Assembly: GCF_937425535.1 (NCBI RefSeq)
Contig: NZ_OW485601.1
Location: forward strand, 2,134,501-2,198,500
Length of the DNA: 64,000 bases
Reading direction: 5' to 3'
Source: Rhodovastum atsumiense
GTDB lineage: Bacteria > Pseudomonadota > Alphaproteobacteria > Acetobacterales > Acetobacteraceae
Positions 10,509 through 18,916 of the stretch are shown here, piece after piece (the first letter of the stretch is position 1; each line of letters begins with the position of its first letter). Below the pieces are notes generated by a model that was given only the letters and a program-made list of their open reading frames with translations, made no database searches and had not been told where the DNA came from. Position numbers and translations under genes: made by a program.

Positions 10509-11239
10509 GACAGAAGGCCCAGCAGTTGATCCTGGTTAGGCGCAGAAGCAACACGGATACGTTGCCACGGCAAGGAAGCGAGCGCAGCCGCCGCCGTCTT
10601 CGAGATCGCCAGCGACTCGACACGCGCGAAGGCTGCCGACGGTAGACCGGCCGCGAGGGTCACGAAAGTGCGAGCAGTTGCGGGGGAGAAGAACAGCACA
10701 GCCCCGAGGCGCCCCTCGGTAAAGGCGGCGCGGACCGGTTCCGGCAGGGCGGTGACCGGCTGGACGGCGTAGACGTGGCGGTGCACCACCGTAAACCCGG
10801 CAGCACGCAGCGCCCGGGTCAGCGGACGCGCCTGGCCACGCTGGCTGGCCACCAGCAGCGGCAGGCCGGCGGGATCGCAGTTGCGGGCCACCAGCGCGGC
10901 CAGCGCCTCGGCATCGCGGCCGGCGCTTTGCACATTGGTGAAGCCGATCGCGCGCGCCTTCGCCGCGGTGGCGTCACCGACGGCCAGCAACGGCAGGGCG
11001 GTGTGCCCGGTCAGCGCGGGCAGGGCGTTGCCGCTGGTCACCAGCACCGCCTGCAGCTTTTCCGGCCGGGGCAGGCGGGCCGGCAGCGCGGTGACCTCGA
11101 TCACCGGCGCGACCACCGATTCATAGCCCATGGCGGCCAGCCGGCGCGCCGTCTCGGTCGCGCCGGGCTGTGGCCGCGTCACCAGCACCAGCGCCCTCTC
11201 ACCATTCAGTTGCGGGGAAACGGACGCTGCTGTCATCAC
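10505..11239 (-). CDS. hemD: Uroporphyrinogen-III synthase
   Basis: A 244-residue HemD that cyclises hydroxymethylbilane to uroporphyrinogen III in tetrapyrrole synthesis. The sequence is divergent, as is normal for the family, but shows the N-terminal VLVTRPQPGATETARRLAAM block and the two-lobed Rossmann-like layout with LLVASQRGQARPLTRALRAAG in the second lobe. It follows hemC on the same strand after a 140-base gap and overlaps the downstream mitofilin-like gene by ATGA. Confidence 0.9.
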   Translation of the reverse strand: MMTAASVSPQLNGERALVLVTRPQPGATETARRLAAMGYESVVAPVIEVTALPARLPRPEKLQAVLVTSGNALPALTGHTALPLLAVGDATAAKARAIGFTNVQSAGRDAEALAALVARNCDPAGLPLLVASQRGQARPLTRALRAAGFTVVHRHVYAVQPVTALPEPVRAAFTEGRLGAVLFFSPATARTFVTLAAGLPSAAFARVESLAISKTAAAALASLPWQRIRVASAPNQDQLLGLLS

Positions 11240-11292
11240 ACCATTCCGGCCCCGGTCGGGGCCGCCTCTCGGGACCCTTGGAAACGCAAGAC

Positions 11293-11315
11293 GGGCGGAG
11301 GCAACGCCTCCGCCC
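11293..11315. repeat. Strong hairpin between hemC and hemD
   Basis: A perfect 10-bp inverted repeat, GGGCGGAGGC (11293-11302) and GCCTCCGCCC (11306-11315), has a three-base loop. It lies in the 140-base gap between hemC and hemD. No T run follows on either strand, so it is more likely to modulate or stabilise the transcript than to terminate it (inference). Confidence 0.6.
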
Positions 11316-11379
11316 GCGACAAGGCAGACGATCCGGTCATCCGACCGGGATCAAGGCAGGTGCCCGAGGCAAGACCGCC

Positions 11380-12432
11380 TCAGGCAAAGATGTCGCGCGG
11401 GCTGTCGGCACGCAGGCTGCAGCCGAGCTCCCGGCCGAGCCGGGCGGCATCCGCCTTGGCGCCGGTAAGCGTGCGCTTGAGCATGAAGCTGCCATCGGCG
11501 CGCGCCACCAGCCCGGTCAAATGCAGGTTGCCGTCGGGCAGCAACCGGGCATGGCCGCCGATCGGGGTGCGGCAGGAGCCGTCGAGCTCGCCCAGGAAGG
11601 CCCGCTCGGCCGTGGAGACGGCGCGCGCTTCGGGATCCTCGATGGCGGAGAGCAGTTCCAGCAGCTCGGTGTCATCGGTGCGGACGGTGATGCCGACGAT
11701 GCCCTGGCAGGCAGCCGGCACCATCGCCTCGGAATCGATCACCACCGAGACCTGGTCCTCCAGGCCCAGCCGGCGCAGCCCGGCCAGCGCCAGGAAGGTG
11801 GCGTCGACCTCGCCGTGCTTGCGCACCTTGTCGATGCGCGTCTGCACGTTGCCGCGCAGGATCTGCACCTTGACGTCCGGCCGCGTCGCCATCAGCTGCG
11901 CCTGCCGGCGCACCGAGCTGGACCCGATCACCGCGTCCTTGGGCAGGGCGGCGAAGGGATGCGCCGGATCGACCTCGCCGCAGCGCGGGCCAAGGATCAG
12001 CGCATCGCGCGCGTCTTCCCGCTTGAGCGTGCAGGCCAGCGAAATGCCCGGGGGCATCTCGGTTTCCAGGTCCTTCAGGCTGTGGACGGCGAAATCGATG
12101 CGCCCGTCCAGCAGGGCCTCATGGATTTCCTTGGCCCAGAGCCCCTTGCCGCCGATATCGGCAAGGCGCTGCCCGCTGGCCTGGCTGGTATCGCCGGTGG
12201 TGGCGATCACGTGTTCCTCGAACACGTCCATGCTGCGGAGCACCGGGCAGAAGGTGCGGAGGATGCCCAGGAAGTGACGTGTCTGCCAGAGCGCAAGCGG
12301 CGAACCACGCGTGCCGACCCGCAGGGGCAGGTCACGGGCGTGGGGCTTCACCCGCGCCGTATGGCCATGTGGGTAGGCCGGATTGCTGCCGGGAGGGGCG
12401 GCATGCGCCGAGGCGGGGTGGGCTTCATTCAT
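11380..12432 (-). CDS. hemC: Hydroxymethylbilane synthase (porphobilinogen deaminase)
   Basis: A 350-residue HemC that polymerises four porphobilinogens into hydroxymethylbilane. Landmarks are RVGTRGSPLALWQ (39-50), DIGGKGLWAKEI, the substrate-binding HSLKDLETEMPPG, SSVRRQAQL and RGNVQTRIDK. The cysteine that carries the dipyrromethane cofactor is C287 in GSCRTPIGG. The first 35 residues are longer than in typical relatives, so the true start could be internal. The gene is divergent from tsaD, with only 64 bases between them. Confidence 0.95.
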   Translation of the reverse strand: MNEAHPASAHAAPPGSNPAYPHGHTARVKPHARDLPLRVGTRGSPLALWQTRHFLGILRTFCPVLRSMDVFEEHVIATTGDTSQASGQRLADIGGKGLWAKEIHEALLDGRIDFAVHSLKDLETEMPPGISLACTLKREDARDALILGPRCGEVDPAHPFAALPKDAVIGSSSVRRQAQLMATRPDVKVQILRGNVQTRIDKVRKHGEVDATFLALAGLRRLGLEDQVSVVIDSEAMVPAACQGIVGITVRTDDTELLELLSAIEDPEARAVSTAERAFLGELDGSCRTPIGGHARLLPDGNLHLTGLVARADGSFMLKRTLTGAKADAARLGRELGCSLRADSPRDIFA

Positions 12433-12496
12433 GTGTTTACTCTAGAACCAGCCGCTCCCTGAGGGGAAGTTCGGTCAGGTACAAGGGTGGAACGGC

Positions 12497-13645
12497 ATGT
12501 CCAATCCGCTTGTCACTTTTGCTGTCCAGGAGTCAAGTGTGCCTGACAGATGGAGTCGCCTCCGCCCGGGGCCGGTGCTCGGGCTGGAATCGTCCTGCGA
12601 CGAAACCGCCGCCGCGGTGCTGGCACCGGATGGGCAGATCCTGGCCGAGGCGGTGCTGAGCCAGGCGGATCATGCCACTTATGGCGGCGTGGTGCCCGAA
12701 ATCGCGGCACGCGCCCATCTGGCGCATCTGCCCGGGCTGGTCGGGCAGGTGATGCGGCAGGCCGGGCTTGGCTTCGACGGGCTCGCCGGCATCGCCGCGA
12801 GCAGCGGCCCCGGGCTGATCGGCGGGCTGATCGTGGGCAGCGGCGTCGGCAAGGGCATCGCGCTCGCCCGTGGCCTGCCCTTCGTCGCCGTCAACCACCT
12901 GGAGGCGCATGCACTGACCGCCCGCCTGCCGGGGCTGGTGCTGGGCGGCGCGCCCTTCCCCTACCTGCTGCTGCTGCTCTCGGGGGGGCATTGCCAATGT
13001 ATCGCGGTGGAAGGGGTGGGGCGGCACGTGCGGCTCGGCTCGACCATCGACGACGCGGTCGGCGAGGCCTTCGACAAGGTGGCGAAGATGATCGGGCTGG
13101 GCTGGCCCGGCGGGCCGGCGGTGGAGCGGCTGGCGGCGCAGGGTGATCCCACGCGCTTCGCCTTCCCGCGGCCGCTGCGGGGGCGGCCTGGCTGCGACTT
13201 TTCCTTCTCCGGGCTGAAGACGGCGGTGGCGCAGGTGGTCGCCGCCTATCCACCGGGACCGCTGCCCGCCCAGGACGCGGCCGACATCGCCGCGGGATTC
13301 CAGGCGGCGGTGGTGGATGTGATGGCGGACCGGGCGGCGCGGGCGATCGAGCTGTTCCGGGCCCGGCAGCCGGAGGGACGGCTGATGGTGGTGGGCGGCG
13401 GGGTCGCCGCCAACACCGCGCTGCGCACGGCGCTGGAGCGGGTCGCCGCCGCGCGCGGCTTCGGCTTCGCCGCGCCGCCGCTGCGGCTGTGCGGGGACAA
13501 CGCGGTGATGGTCGCCTGGGTCGGCATCGAACGCCTGCGCCTCGGGCTGACCGACGCGCTGGACCATGCGCCGCGGCCGCGCTGGCCGCTGGATGCCGCC
13601 GACATGAGCCCGACCGGGGCCGGGCCCGCGGACATGCCCCGGTGA
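12497..13645 (+). CDS. tsaD: tRNA N6-threonylcarbamoyladenosine synthase subunit TsaD
   Basis: A 382-residue TsaD, part of the complex that makes t6A37 on ANN-decoding tRNAs. The ASKHA-fold motifs are present: [13 protein letters not shown], the metal-binding [20 protein letters not shown] and [20 protein letters not shown]. The N-terminus is about 20 residues longer than usual, so translation might begin later. The gene is divergent from hemC and overlaps rlmJ by four bases (GTGA), starting a tsaD-rlmJ-gpsA operon. Confidence 0.96.
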   Translation: MSNPLVTFAVQESSVPDRWSRLRPGPVLGLESSCDETAAAVLAPDGQILAEAVLSQADHATYGGVVPEIAARAHLAHLPGLVGQVMRQAGLGFDGLAGIAASSGPGLIGGLIVGSGVGKGIALARGLPFVAVNHLEAHALTARLPGLVLGGAPFPYLLLLLSGGHCQCIAVEGVGRHVRLGSTIDDAVGEAFDKVAKMIGLGWPGGPAVERLAAQGDPTRFAFPRPLRGRPGCDFSFSGLKTAVAQVVAAYPPGPLPAQDAADIAAGFQAAVVDVMADRAARAIELFRARQPEGRLMVVGGGVAANTALRTALERVAAARGFGFAAPPLRLCGDNAVMVAWVGIERLRLGLTDALDHAPRPRWPLDAADMSPTGAGPADMPR

Positions 13646-14463
13646 ATTACCGGCACGCCTTCCACGCCGGCAATTTCGCCGACTGCGTCAAGCACGCCCT
13701 GATGGTCTGGCTGCTGCGGGCCATGCAGGCCAAGCCGGGCGGCGTGTTCGTGCTCGACACTCATGCCGGGATCGGCCGCTACGACCTCTCTTCCGGCCCG
13801 GCCGAGCGCACCGGGGAGTGGCGTGGCGGCATCGGCCGCCTGCTCGAGGATCCGCCGCCGGCGCTGGCCGATTACGTCACCCTGGTACGAGAGTGCGGCC
13901 TGTATCCCGGCTCGCCGGTGCTGGTGCAGGCGCTGTTGCGCCCGCAGGACCGGCTGGCCTGCTGCGAACTGCACCCGGAGGATCATGCAACGCTGCGCCG
14001 GACGCTGGCTGGCAGCGGGATCGCCGTGCATCATCGGGATGCCTGGGAAGCCCTGGGCGCATTGCTGCCGCCCCCGAGCGGGCTGCGGCGGGCGCTGGTG
14101 CTGGTCGATCCGCCGTACGAGGTCCCCGACGAGTTCGACCGGCTGGCCGCGGGGCTGGGGCGGGCGCATGCCCGCTTCCCCGCCGCCGTGCTGGCGGCCT
14201 GGTATCCGGTCAAGCACCGCGCCCCGGTCCGCGCCTTCCACACCGCCCTGCGCGAGAGCGGCCTGCGCGACGTGGTCGCGGCCGAGCTGTGGCTGCGCGA
14301 GCCGCTGGATCCGGCCCGGCTGAACGGCTGCGGCCTGCTGGTGGTCAACCCGCCCTGGCAATTCGAGGCGGCAGCCAACGATATCCTGCGCGCCCTGTTG
14401 CAGCGCCTGGGCACGCGCGAACACGGGGAGGGCGTCGCGGTGACGCGGATCGTCGATGAATGA
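13642..14463 (+). CDS. rlmJ: 23S rRNA (adenine-2030-N6)-methyltransferase RlmJ
   Basis: A 273-residue RlmJ (E. coli homologue about 280). The start is a GTG at 13642 overlapping the tsaD stop, because the conserved N-terminus [18 protein letters not shown] begins exactly there; upstream frame extensions do not belong to the family. The SAM-binding segment [15 protein letters not shown] and the catalytic VLVDPPYE (DPPY) are clear. Its 3' end overlaps gpsA by eight bases. Confidence 0.93.
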   Translation: MNYRHAFHAGNFADCVKHALMVWLLRAMQAKPGGVFVLDTHAGIGRYDLSSGPAERTGEWRGGIGRLLEDPPPALADYVTLVRECGLYPGSPVLVQALLRPQDRLACCELHPEDHATLRRTLAGSGIAVHHRDAWEALGALLPPPSGLRRALVLVDPPYEVPDEFDRLAAGLGRAHARFPAAVLAAWYPVKHRAPVRAFHTALRESGLRDVVAAELWLREPLDPARLNGCGLLVVNPPWQFEAAANDILRALLQRLGTREHGEGVAVTRIVDE

Positions 14464-15421
14464 CCCGACAGTGAGAGACCTGGCGGTGATCGGGGCCGGC
14501 GCCTGGGGCACGGCGCTGGCGGTGCAGGCGGCGCGGGCCGGCAGCCGCGTGACCCTGTGGGCGCGCCATCCCGGAAACATCGTGGATGGCGAGAATCCGC
14601 GCCTGCCCGGCATCCGCCTGCCGGAAACGGTCACGGTGACCGGCGAGCTGCCTTCGGCGCCGCTGGTGCTGCTGGTGGTGCCTTTGCAGCACATGCGCGA
14701 GGTGGCGGCCCGGCTGCCCCCCGGCGGGCCGCTGGCGGTCTGCGCCAAGGGCGTGGAGGCGGGCACGCGGCGCCTGCCGCTGGAAGTGCTGGCCGAGATC
14801 CTGCCCGGACGGACGGCGGGGGTGCTGACGGGGCCGAATTTCGCCCACGAAGTGGCCGCCGGGCTGCCGGCGGCCACCGTGATCGCCGCCCTCGACCCGG
14901 CGCTGCGCGAGGCGGTGGCCGCGTCGCTCGGCACTCCCTCTTTCCGCATCTACGGCAATGACGACCCGGTGGGGGCCGAGGTCGGGGGGGCGGCGAAGAA
15001 CGTGGTGGCGATCGCGGCCGGCGCGGTGGTCGGCGCCGGGCTGGGCGAGAACGCCCGCGCGGCGCTGGTCACGCGCGGCCTGGCGGAGATCGCGCGGCTG
15101 GCGGTGGCGCTGGGCGGCCGGGCCGAAACGGTGGCCGGGCTGTCGGGGCTGGGCGACCTGATGCTGACCTGTGCCGGCGTGGCCAGCCGCAACTACAGCC
15201 TGGGGCTGGCGCTCGGCCGCGGCGAGCGGCTGGAAGACATACTGGGCCGGCGCAGCGCCGTGACCGAAGGTGTGATGACGGCGCCCGCCCTGATCGCCCG
15301 CGCGGCCGAGCTTGGCGAGGAATTGCCGGTCTGTGCCGCGGTTGCGGCGGTGGTGACCGGGCAGATGACGGTGCTGCAGGCCATGGAAACGCTGCTTTCC
15401 CGTCCCCGGAAGGATGAATGA
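14456..15421 (+). CDS. gpsA: Glycerol-3-phosphate dehydrogenase [NAD(P)+]
   Basis: A 321-residue GpsA that reduces dihydroxyacetone phosphate to sn-glycerol 3-phosphate for phospholipid synthesis. It has the Rossmann motif GAGAWGTALA at residues 13-22, the conserved GPNFAHEVAAGLP, the catalytic lysine in GGAAKNVVAIAAG and the C-terminal LSGLGDLMLTC. The ATG lies within the last codons of rlmJ, indicating translational coupling. A short terminator overlaps the stop codon. Confidence 0.96.
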   Translation: MNDPTVRDLAVIGAGAWGTALAVQAARAGSRVTLWARHPGNIVDGENPRLPGIRLPETVTVTGELPSAPLVLLVVPLQHMREVAARLPPGGPLAVCAKGVEAGTRRLPLEVLAEILPGRTAGVLTGPNFAHEVAAGLPAATVIAALDPALREAVAASLGTPSFRIYGNDDPVGAEVGGAAKNVVAIAAGAVVGAGLGENARAALVTRGLAEIARLAVALGGRAETVAGLSGLGDLMLTCAGVASRNYSLGLALGRGERLEDILGRRSAVTEGVMTAPALIARAAELGEELPVCAAVAAVVTGQMTVLQAMETLLSRPRKDE

Positions 15422-15430
15422 CGGGTTTTT
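15399..15430 (+). terminator. Weak terminator at the end of gpsA
   Basis: A 6-bp stem, CCCGTC (15399-15404) with GACGGG (15420-15425), is followed directly by TTTTT. The hairpin straddles the gpsA stop codon. Confidence 0.55.
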
Positions 15431-15655
15431 CGGCTTGGTTTCATACTTTGGCGCATAAGTCTTAGGAGAACCCCGCGCGTTCTGGAATGGCGCCGCGCAG
15501 GCCATGTTCCGCGTCGACGGCAGACGAGCCCATCTCATCCAACCCCACGCCCGCCCCTCCCGAGGGAGATGAACGGCGGATGAACAAGGGGATCAGGGGG
15601 AGTTCAGGTCTCTGGGCGCAGCGTTTGCCGGACCTGTTGCACGAGGAGCATGACC

Positions 15656-15934
15656 ATGCGGAGCACCCTTTTCGCGACCGTCGCGGCGTTCGGTTTGCTG
15701 GCCGCGATCCCCGCCTTCGCCGATGCCCGCGACATCGTCGCCGACGGTGGTGACTACGTGGTGACCAACCAGACCGCCGATGGTGGCGACTACGTCGTCA
15801 CCAATCAGCAGACCGCCGACGGGGGCGACTATGTCGTCACCAACCAGCAGACCGCCGATGGCGGCGACTATGTCGTCACCAACCAGCAGGTCGCCGACAG
15901 CGGCGACTATGTGGTGACCAATCAGGCGAGCTGA
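15656..15934 (+). CDS. Small secreted protein made of five ADGGDYVVTNQQT repeats
   Basis: A 92-residue protein. Residues 1-22 form a signal peptide (MRSTLFATVAAFGLLAAIPAFA, likely cleaved after AFA). From residue 29 the mature part is almost only a tandem repeat of 12-13 residues with the consensus ADGGDYVVTNQQT, five copies, the last ending in NQAS. GAGGAG at 15643-15648 is seven bases before the ATG at 15656, which favours this start over the ATG at 15650. A terminator follows at once, so it is a single-gene unit. No known function is recognised. The repeats suggest a beta-rich surface or periplasmic protein (inference). Confidence 0.8.
   Translation: MRSTLFATVAAFGLLAAIPAFADARDIVADGGDYVVTNQTADGGDYVVTNQQTADGGDYVVTNQQTADGGDYVVTNQQVADSGDYVVTNQAS
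15740..15931 (+). repeat. In-frame tandem 39-bp repeat (five copies)
   Basis: Five copies of a 36-39 bp unit beginning GCCGAYGGYGGYGACTAY encode the repeats of the small secreted protein. Copies differ mainly at third codon positions and in the final residues, so selection on the peptide is likely and the copies are not a recent expansion. Confidence 0.9.
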
Positions 15935-15948
15935 TCCAGGACGGAACG

Positions 15949-15983
15949 AAGGGCCGGCGCCGAAAGGTAGCCGGCCTTTTCGT
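15949..15983 (+). terminator. Terminator of the repeat-protein gene
   Basis: A stem of AAGGGCCGGC with GCCGGCCTTT (one G-T pair) and an 11-base loop is followed by TTTTCGTTT. It lies 15 bases after the stop codon. Confidence 0.8.
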
Positions 15984-16034
15984 TTGTACGGCGACGGATG
16001 GCGGCGCGGCCCCGGCCTGGGCTAGAGCAGCCGC

Positions 16035-17591
16035 ATGCTGCGCAGCATCCTCACCGTCGGCGGCTGGACCATGGTCAGCCGCGTCCTCGGCTTTCTCCGC
16101 GACATCCTGATCGCCGCCATGCTGGGGGCCGGTCCGGTGGCCGACGCCTTCTTCCTGGCCAACCGGCTGCCCAACCTGTTCCGCCGCCTGTTCGGCGAGG
16201 GCGCGTTCAACGCCGCCTTCGTGCCGGGCTTCGCCGGGGTGCTGGCCTCCGAGGGCCCAGCCGCGGCGCGCCGCTTCGCCGAGGAAGCGCTCGCGGTCAT
16301 GACCTTCTGGCTGCTCGGCCTGACCGTGCTGGCCGAGATCTTCATGCCGCAGATCATGGGCCTCTACGCCCTGGGCTTCACCGACGAGCCGGAGAAATTC
16401 GCGCTGGTGGTGGAGCTGGCGCGGATCACCTTCCCCTACATGCCGCTGATCTGCCTGACCGCGCTGCTGTCGGGCGTGCTGAACGGGCTCGACCGCTTCG
16501 CCGCCGCGGCCGCCGCGCCGGTGATCTACAACGTGGTCTCGATCGGCTTCATGCTGGCCCTGCCCCCCTTCGTGCCGACGGTCGGGCATGCGCTGTCCTG
16601 GGGCGTCTCGGTCTCCGGCGTGGCGCAGATCGTACTTTTATACTGGGCGGTGCGCCGCGCCGGCATGTCGCTGCGCCTGCCACGGCCGCGGCTGACGCCA
16701 CAGATGCGCCTGCTGTTCCGCCGCATGGGCCCGGGCCTGCTCGGCTCGGGGGTGATCCAGCTCAATCTCGCGGTGGATGCCTTCATCTCCGGCCTGCTGC
16801 CGGCGGGCACGGTCTCGGTGATCTATTACGCCGACCGGGTGAACCAGTTGCCGCTCGGCGTGATCGGGGTCGCGGTCGGCACGGCGTTGCTGCCGACGCT
16901 GTCACGCCAGGTGCGCGGCGGCGAACCCGGCCAGGCGGTGACCACGCTGAACCGCGCCATCGAGTTCGCGCTGCTGCTGACCCTGCCGGCGGCGCTGGCG
17001 CTGGTGGTGGCGGCGCTGCCGATCGTCTCCGTGCTGTTTGGTCGCGGCGCCTTCACGCCCGAGGACGCGCAGCGCGCCGCCGAGGCGCTGGCGGCCTACG
17101 CGGTCGGGCTGCCCGCCTTCGTGCTGGTGAAGGTGCTGGTGCCCGCCTTCTTCGCCCGCGGCGACACCAAGGCCCCGGTCTGGACCGGCACGCTGGCGGT
17201 GGTGGTCAACCTCGCGCTGAACTTCGCCCTGATGGGGCCGCTGCAGCACATGGGGCCGCCGCTCAGCTCCTCGATCGCGGCCTGGTTCAACGTGGTGCTG
17301 CTGGCCTGGCTACTGCACCGCCGCGGGCACCTGGCGACGGATGCCGAGCTGCGCCGGCGGGTGCCGCGCATGCTGGCGGCGGGGCTGGCGATGACCGCCG
17401 TGCTGTGGATGGTGGAGCGGACGGTGTTCGCGGCGCTGGGCGGCAGCTTCGGGCTGCGCTGGGTGGCACTGGCGCTGCTGGTTTCGGCCGGGCTGGCCGC
17501 CTATGGCGTCGCGGGCCAGTTGCTGGGAGGGTTCGACCTGCGCAAGGCGGCGCAGGCCGTGCTGCGGCGGCGCCGCGCGCCGGCGGAATGA
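16035..17591 (+). CDS. murJ: Lipid II flippase MurJ
   Basis: A 518-residue polytopic membrane protein (about 14 helices) that moves lipid II across the inner membrane for peptidoglycan synthesis. The N-terminus MLRSILTVGGWTMVSRVLGF and DAFFLANRLPNLFRRLFGEG are diagnostic of MurJ/MviN, as are LSGVLNGLDRFAAAA and YYADRVNQLPLGVIGVA. Length is normal. It stands alone between the repeat-protein gene and trpS. Confidence 0.96.
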   Translation: MLRSILTVGGWTMVSRVLGFLRDILIAAMLGAGPVADAFFLANRLPNLFRRLFGEGAFNAAFVPGFAGVLASEGPAAARRFAEEALAVMTFWLLGLTVLAEIFMPQIMGLYALGFTDEPEKFALVVELARITFPYMPLICLTALLSGVLNGLDRFAAAAAAPVIYNVVSIGFMLALPPFVPTVGHALSWGVSVSGVAQIVLLYWAVRRAGMSLRLPRPRLTPQMRLLFRRMGPGLLGSGVIQLNLAVDAFISGLLPAGTVSVIYYADRVNQLPLGVIGVAVGTALLPTLSRQVRGGEPGQAVTTLNRAIEFALLLTLPAALALVVAALPIVSVLFGRGAFTPEDAQRAAEALAAYAVGLPAFVLVKVLVPAFFARGDTKAPVWTGTLAVVVNLALNFALMGPLQHMGPPLSSSIAAWFNVVLLAWLLHRRGHLATDAELRRRVPRMLAAGLAMTAVLWMVERTVFAALGGSFGLRWVALALLVSAGLAAYGVAGQLLGGFDLRKAAQAVLRRRRAPAE

Positions 17592-17735
17592 CCCAAGCCG
17601 GCGGCAGCTTGCGTTGCATAAGCGACGCGGCTAGGCTTGCCGTCATGGTCCGGATGAAGCCTCGAACCGATCGCCTCTGGCGGCGCTGGCGTCATAAGTC
17701 AGCGGCCTAGGTCCACGCTCCATCCGACGACACCG

Positions 17736-17763
17736 AAGCCGCCCCGCCAAGGCGGCTTTCGTC
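17736..17763 (+). terminator. Hairpin between murJ and trpS
   Basis: An 8-bp stem AAGCCGCC / GGCGGCTT has a seven-base loop and is followed by a T-rich tail (TCGTCTGT). It lies about 145 bases after murJ and fits a terminator, but the T run is broken. Confidence 0.5.
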
Positions 17764-17845
17764 TGTCCAGGCCATACCCCGGCCTCCCGCGACGAGCACC
17801 CGCCAACCGTGGAGCGGCCCCACCCCAGGAGGCCACCGAATCCCC

Positions 17846-18850
17846 ATGCAGCGCATCTTCTCCGGCATCCAGCCCACCGGCATTCCCACCCTCGGCAATT
17901 ATCTCGGGGCGGTGCGGAACTGGGTGAAGCTGCAGCACGACCACGACTGCATCTACTGCGTGGTGGACCTGCACGCGATCACCGTCGCGCACGACCCCAA
18001 GGCACTGGCGCAGGCAACGCGGGAGATGGCCGCCGCCCTGATCGCCAGCGGCATCGACCCGAAGCATTCCATCCTGTTCCACCAGTCGGCGGTGCATGCA
18101 CATGTGCGGCTGTCCTGGATCTTCGAATGCGTGGTGCGCATCGGCTGGCTGAACCGCATGACGCAGTTCAAGGACAAGGCCGGCAAGGACCGCGAGAACG
18201 TCTCGGCCGGGCTCTATACCTATCCCGCGCTGATGGCCGCCGACATCCTGGCCTACCACGCCACCCGCGTGCCGGTGGGCGACGACCAGCGCCAGCACCT
18301 GGAACTGGCCAACGACGTTGCGCAGAAATTCAATTTCGACTTCTGCGGCGGCGAGCCCTTCTTCCCGGTGATCGAGCCCGTGATCATGGGCCCGGCGGCG
18401 CGGGTGATGTCGCTGCGCGACGGCACCAAGAAGATGTCGAAATCCGACCCGTCCGACCAGTCGCGCATCAGCCTGACCGACGACGCCGACACGATCGCGC
18501 TGAAGATCCGCCGCGCCAAGACCGACCCGGAACCGTTGCCGGGCGAGCCCGCCGGACTCGAGGGCCGGCCGGAAGCGCGCAACCTGGTCGGCATCTACGC
18601 CGCCCTGACCGACAGCGACCATGCGGGCGTGCTGCGCGAGCATGGCGGCCAGGGCTTCGGCGCCTTCAAGGGGGCGCTGACCGAGCTGCTGGTGGACAAG
18701 CTGTCGCCGATCGCGGGCGAGATGCGGCGGCTGCTCGCCGATCCCGCCACCATGGACGCGATCCTGCGCGACGGCGCCCGCCAGGCCGAGGCGATCGCCG
18801 AGCCGATCGTGAAGAAGGCCGAGGATCTGGTCGGCTTCCTGCGCGTCTGA
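17846..18850 (+). CDS. trpS: Tryptophanyl-tRNA synthetase
   Basis: A 334-residue class I aminoacyl-tRNA synthetase. The HIGH-type motif is [13 protein letters not shown] near residue 10 and the KMSKS motif is KKMSKS near residue 200. Other family blocks are [12 protein letters not shown] and [19 protein letters not shown] at 17827-17832 precedes the ATG. The gene is followed by a hairpin and, directly after it, an insertion sequence. Confidence 0.97.
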   Translation: MQRIFSGIQPTGIPTLGNYLGAVRNWVKLQHDHDCIYCVVDLHAITVAHDPKALAQATREMAAALIASGIDPKHSILFHQSAVHAHVRLSWIFECVVRIGWLNRMTQFKDKAGKDRENVSAGLYTYPALMAADILAYHATRVPVGDDQRQHLELANDVAQKFNFDFCGGEPFFPVIEPVIMGPAARVMSLRDGTKKMSKSDPSDQSRISLTDDADTIALKIRRAKTDPEPLPGEPAGLEGRPEARNLVGIYAALTDSDHAGVLREHGGQGFGAFKGALTELLVDKLSPIAGEMRRLLADPATMDAILRDGARQAEAIAEPIVKKAEDLVGFLRV

Positions 18851-18869
18851 AACAACCCGATCGTGACTG

Positions 18870-18890
18870 CCCTGGCGCCTGTCGCCAGGG
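18870..18890. repeat. Hairpin after trpS, abutting the IS target site
   Basis: A perfect 8-bp stem, CCCTGGCG (18870-18877) with CGCCAGGG (18883-18890), has a five-base loop. It probably served as the trpS terminator. The insertion sequence target duplication CTAG starts at the very next base. Confidence 0.7.
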
Positions 18891-18894
18891 CTAG

Positions 18895-18913
18895 CATTAC
18901 AGTTGCATTTTTC
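18895..18913. repeat. Left terminal inverted repeat of the IS701 element
   Basis: CATTACAGTTGCATTTTTC matches the right end (20310 back to 20292, CATTACAGTTGCTTTTTTC) with one mismatch. Confidence 0.95.
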
Positions 18914-18916
18914 GTT

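Noticed and set aside
15740-15931. CRISPR-like direct repeats
   Set aside because: The repeats are contiguous with no spacers, lie in frame within a secreted protein and are a coding tandem repeat.
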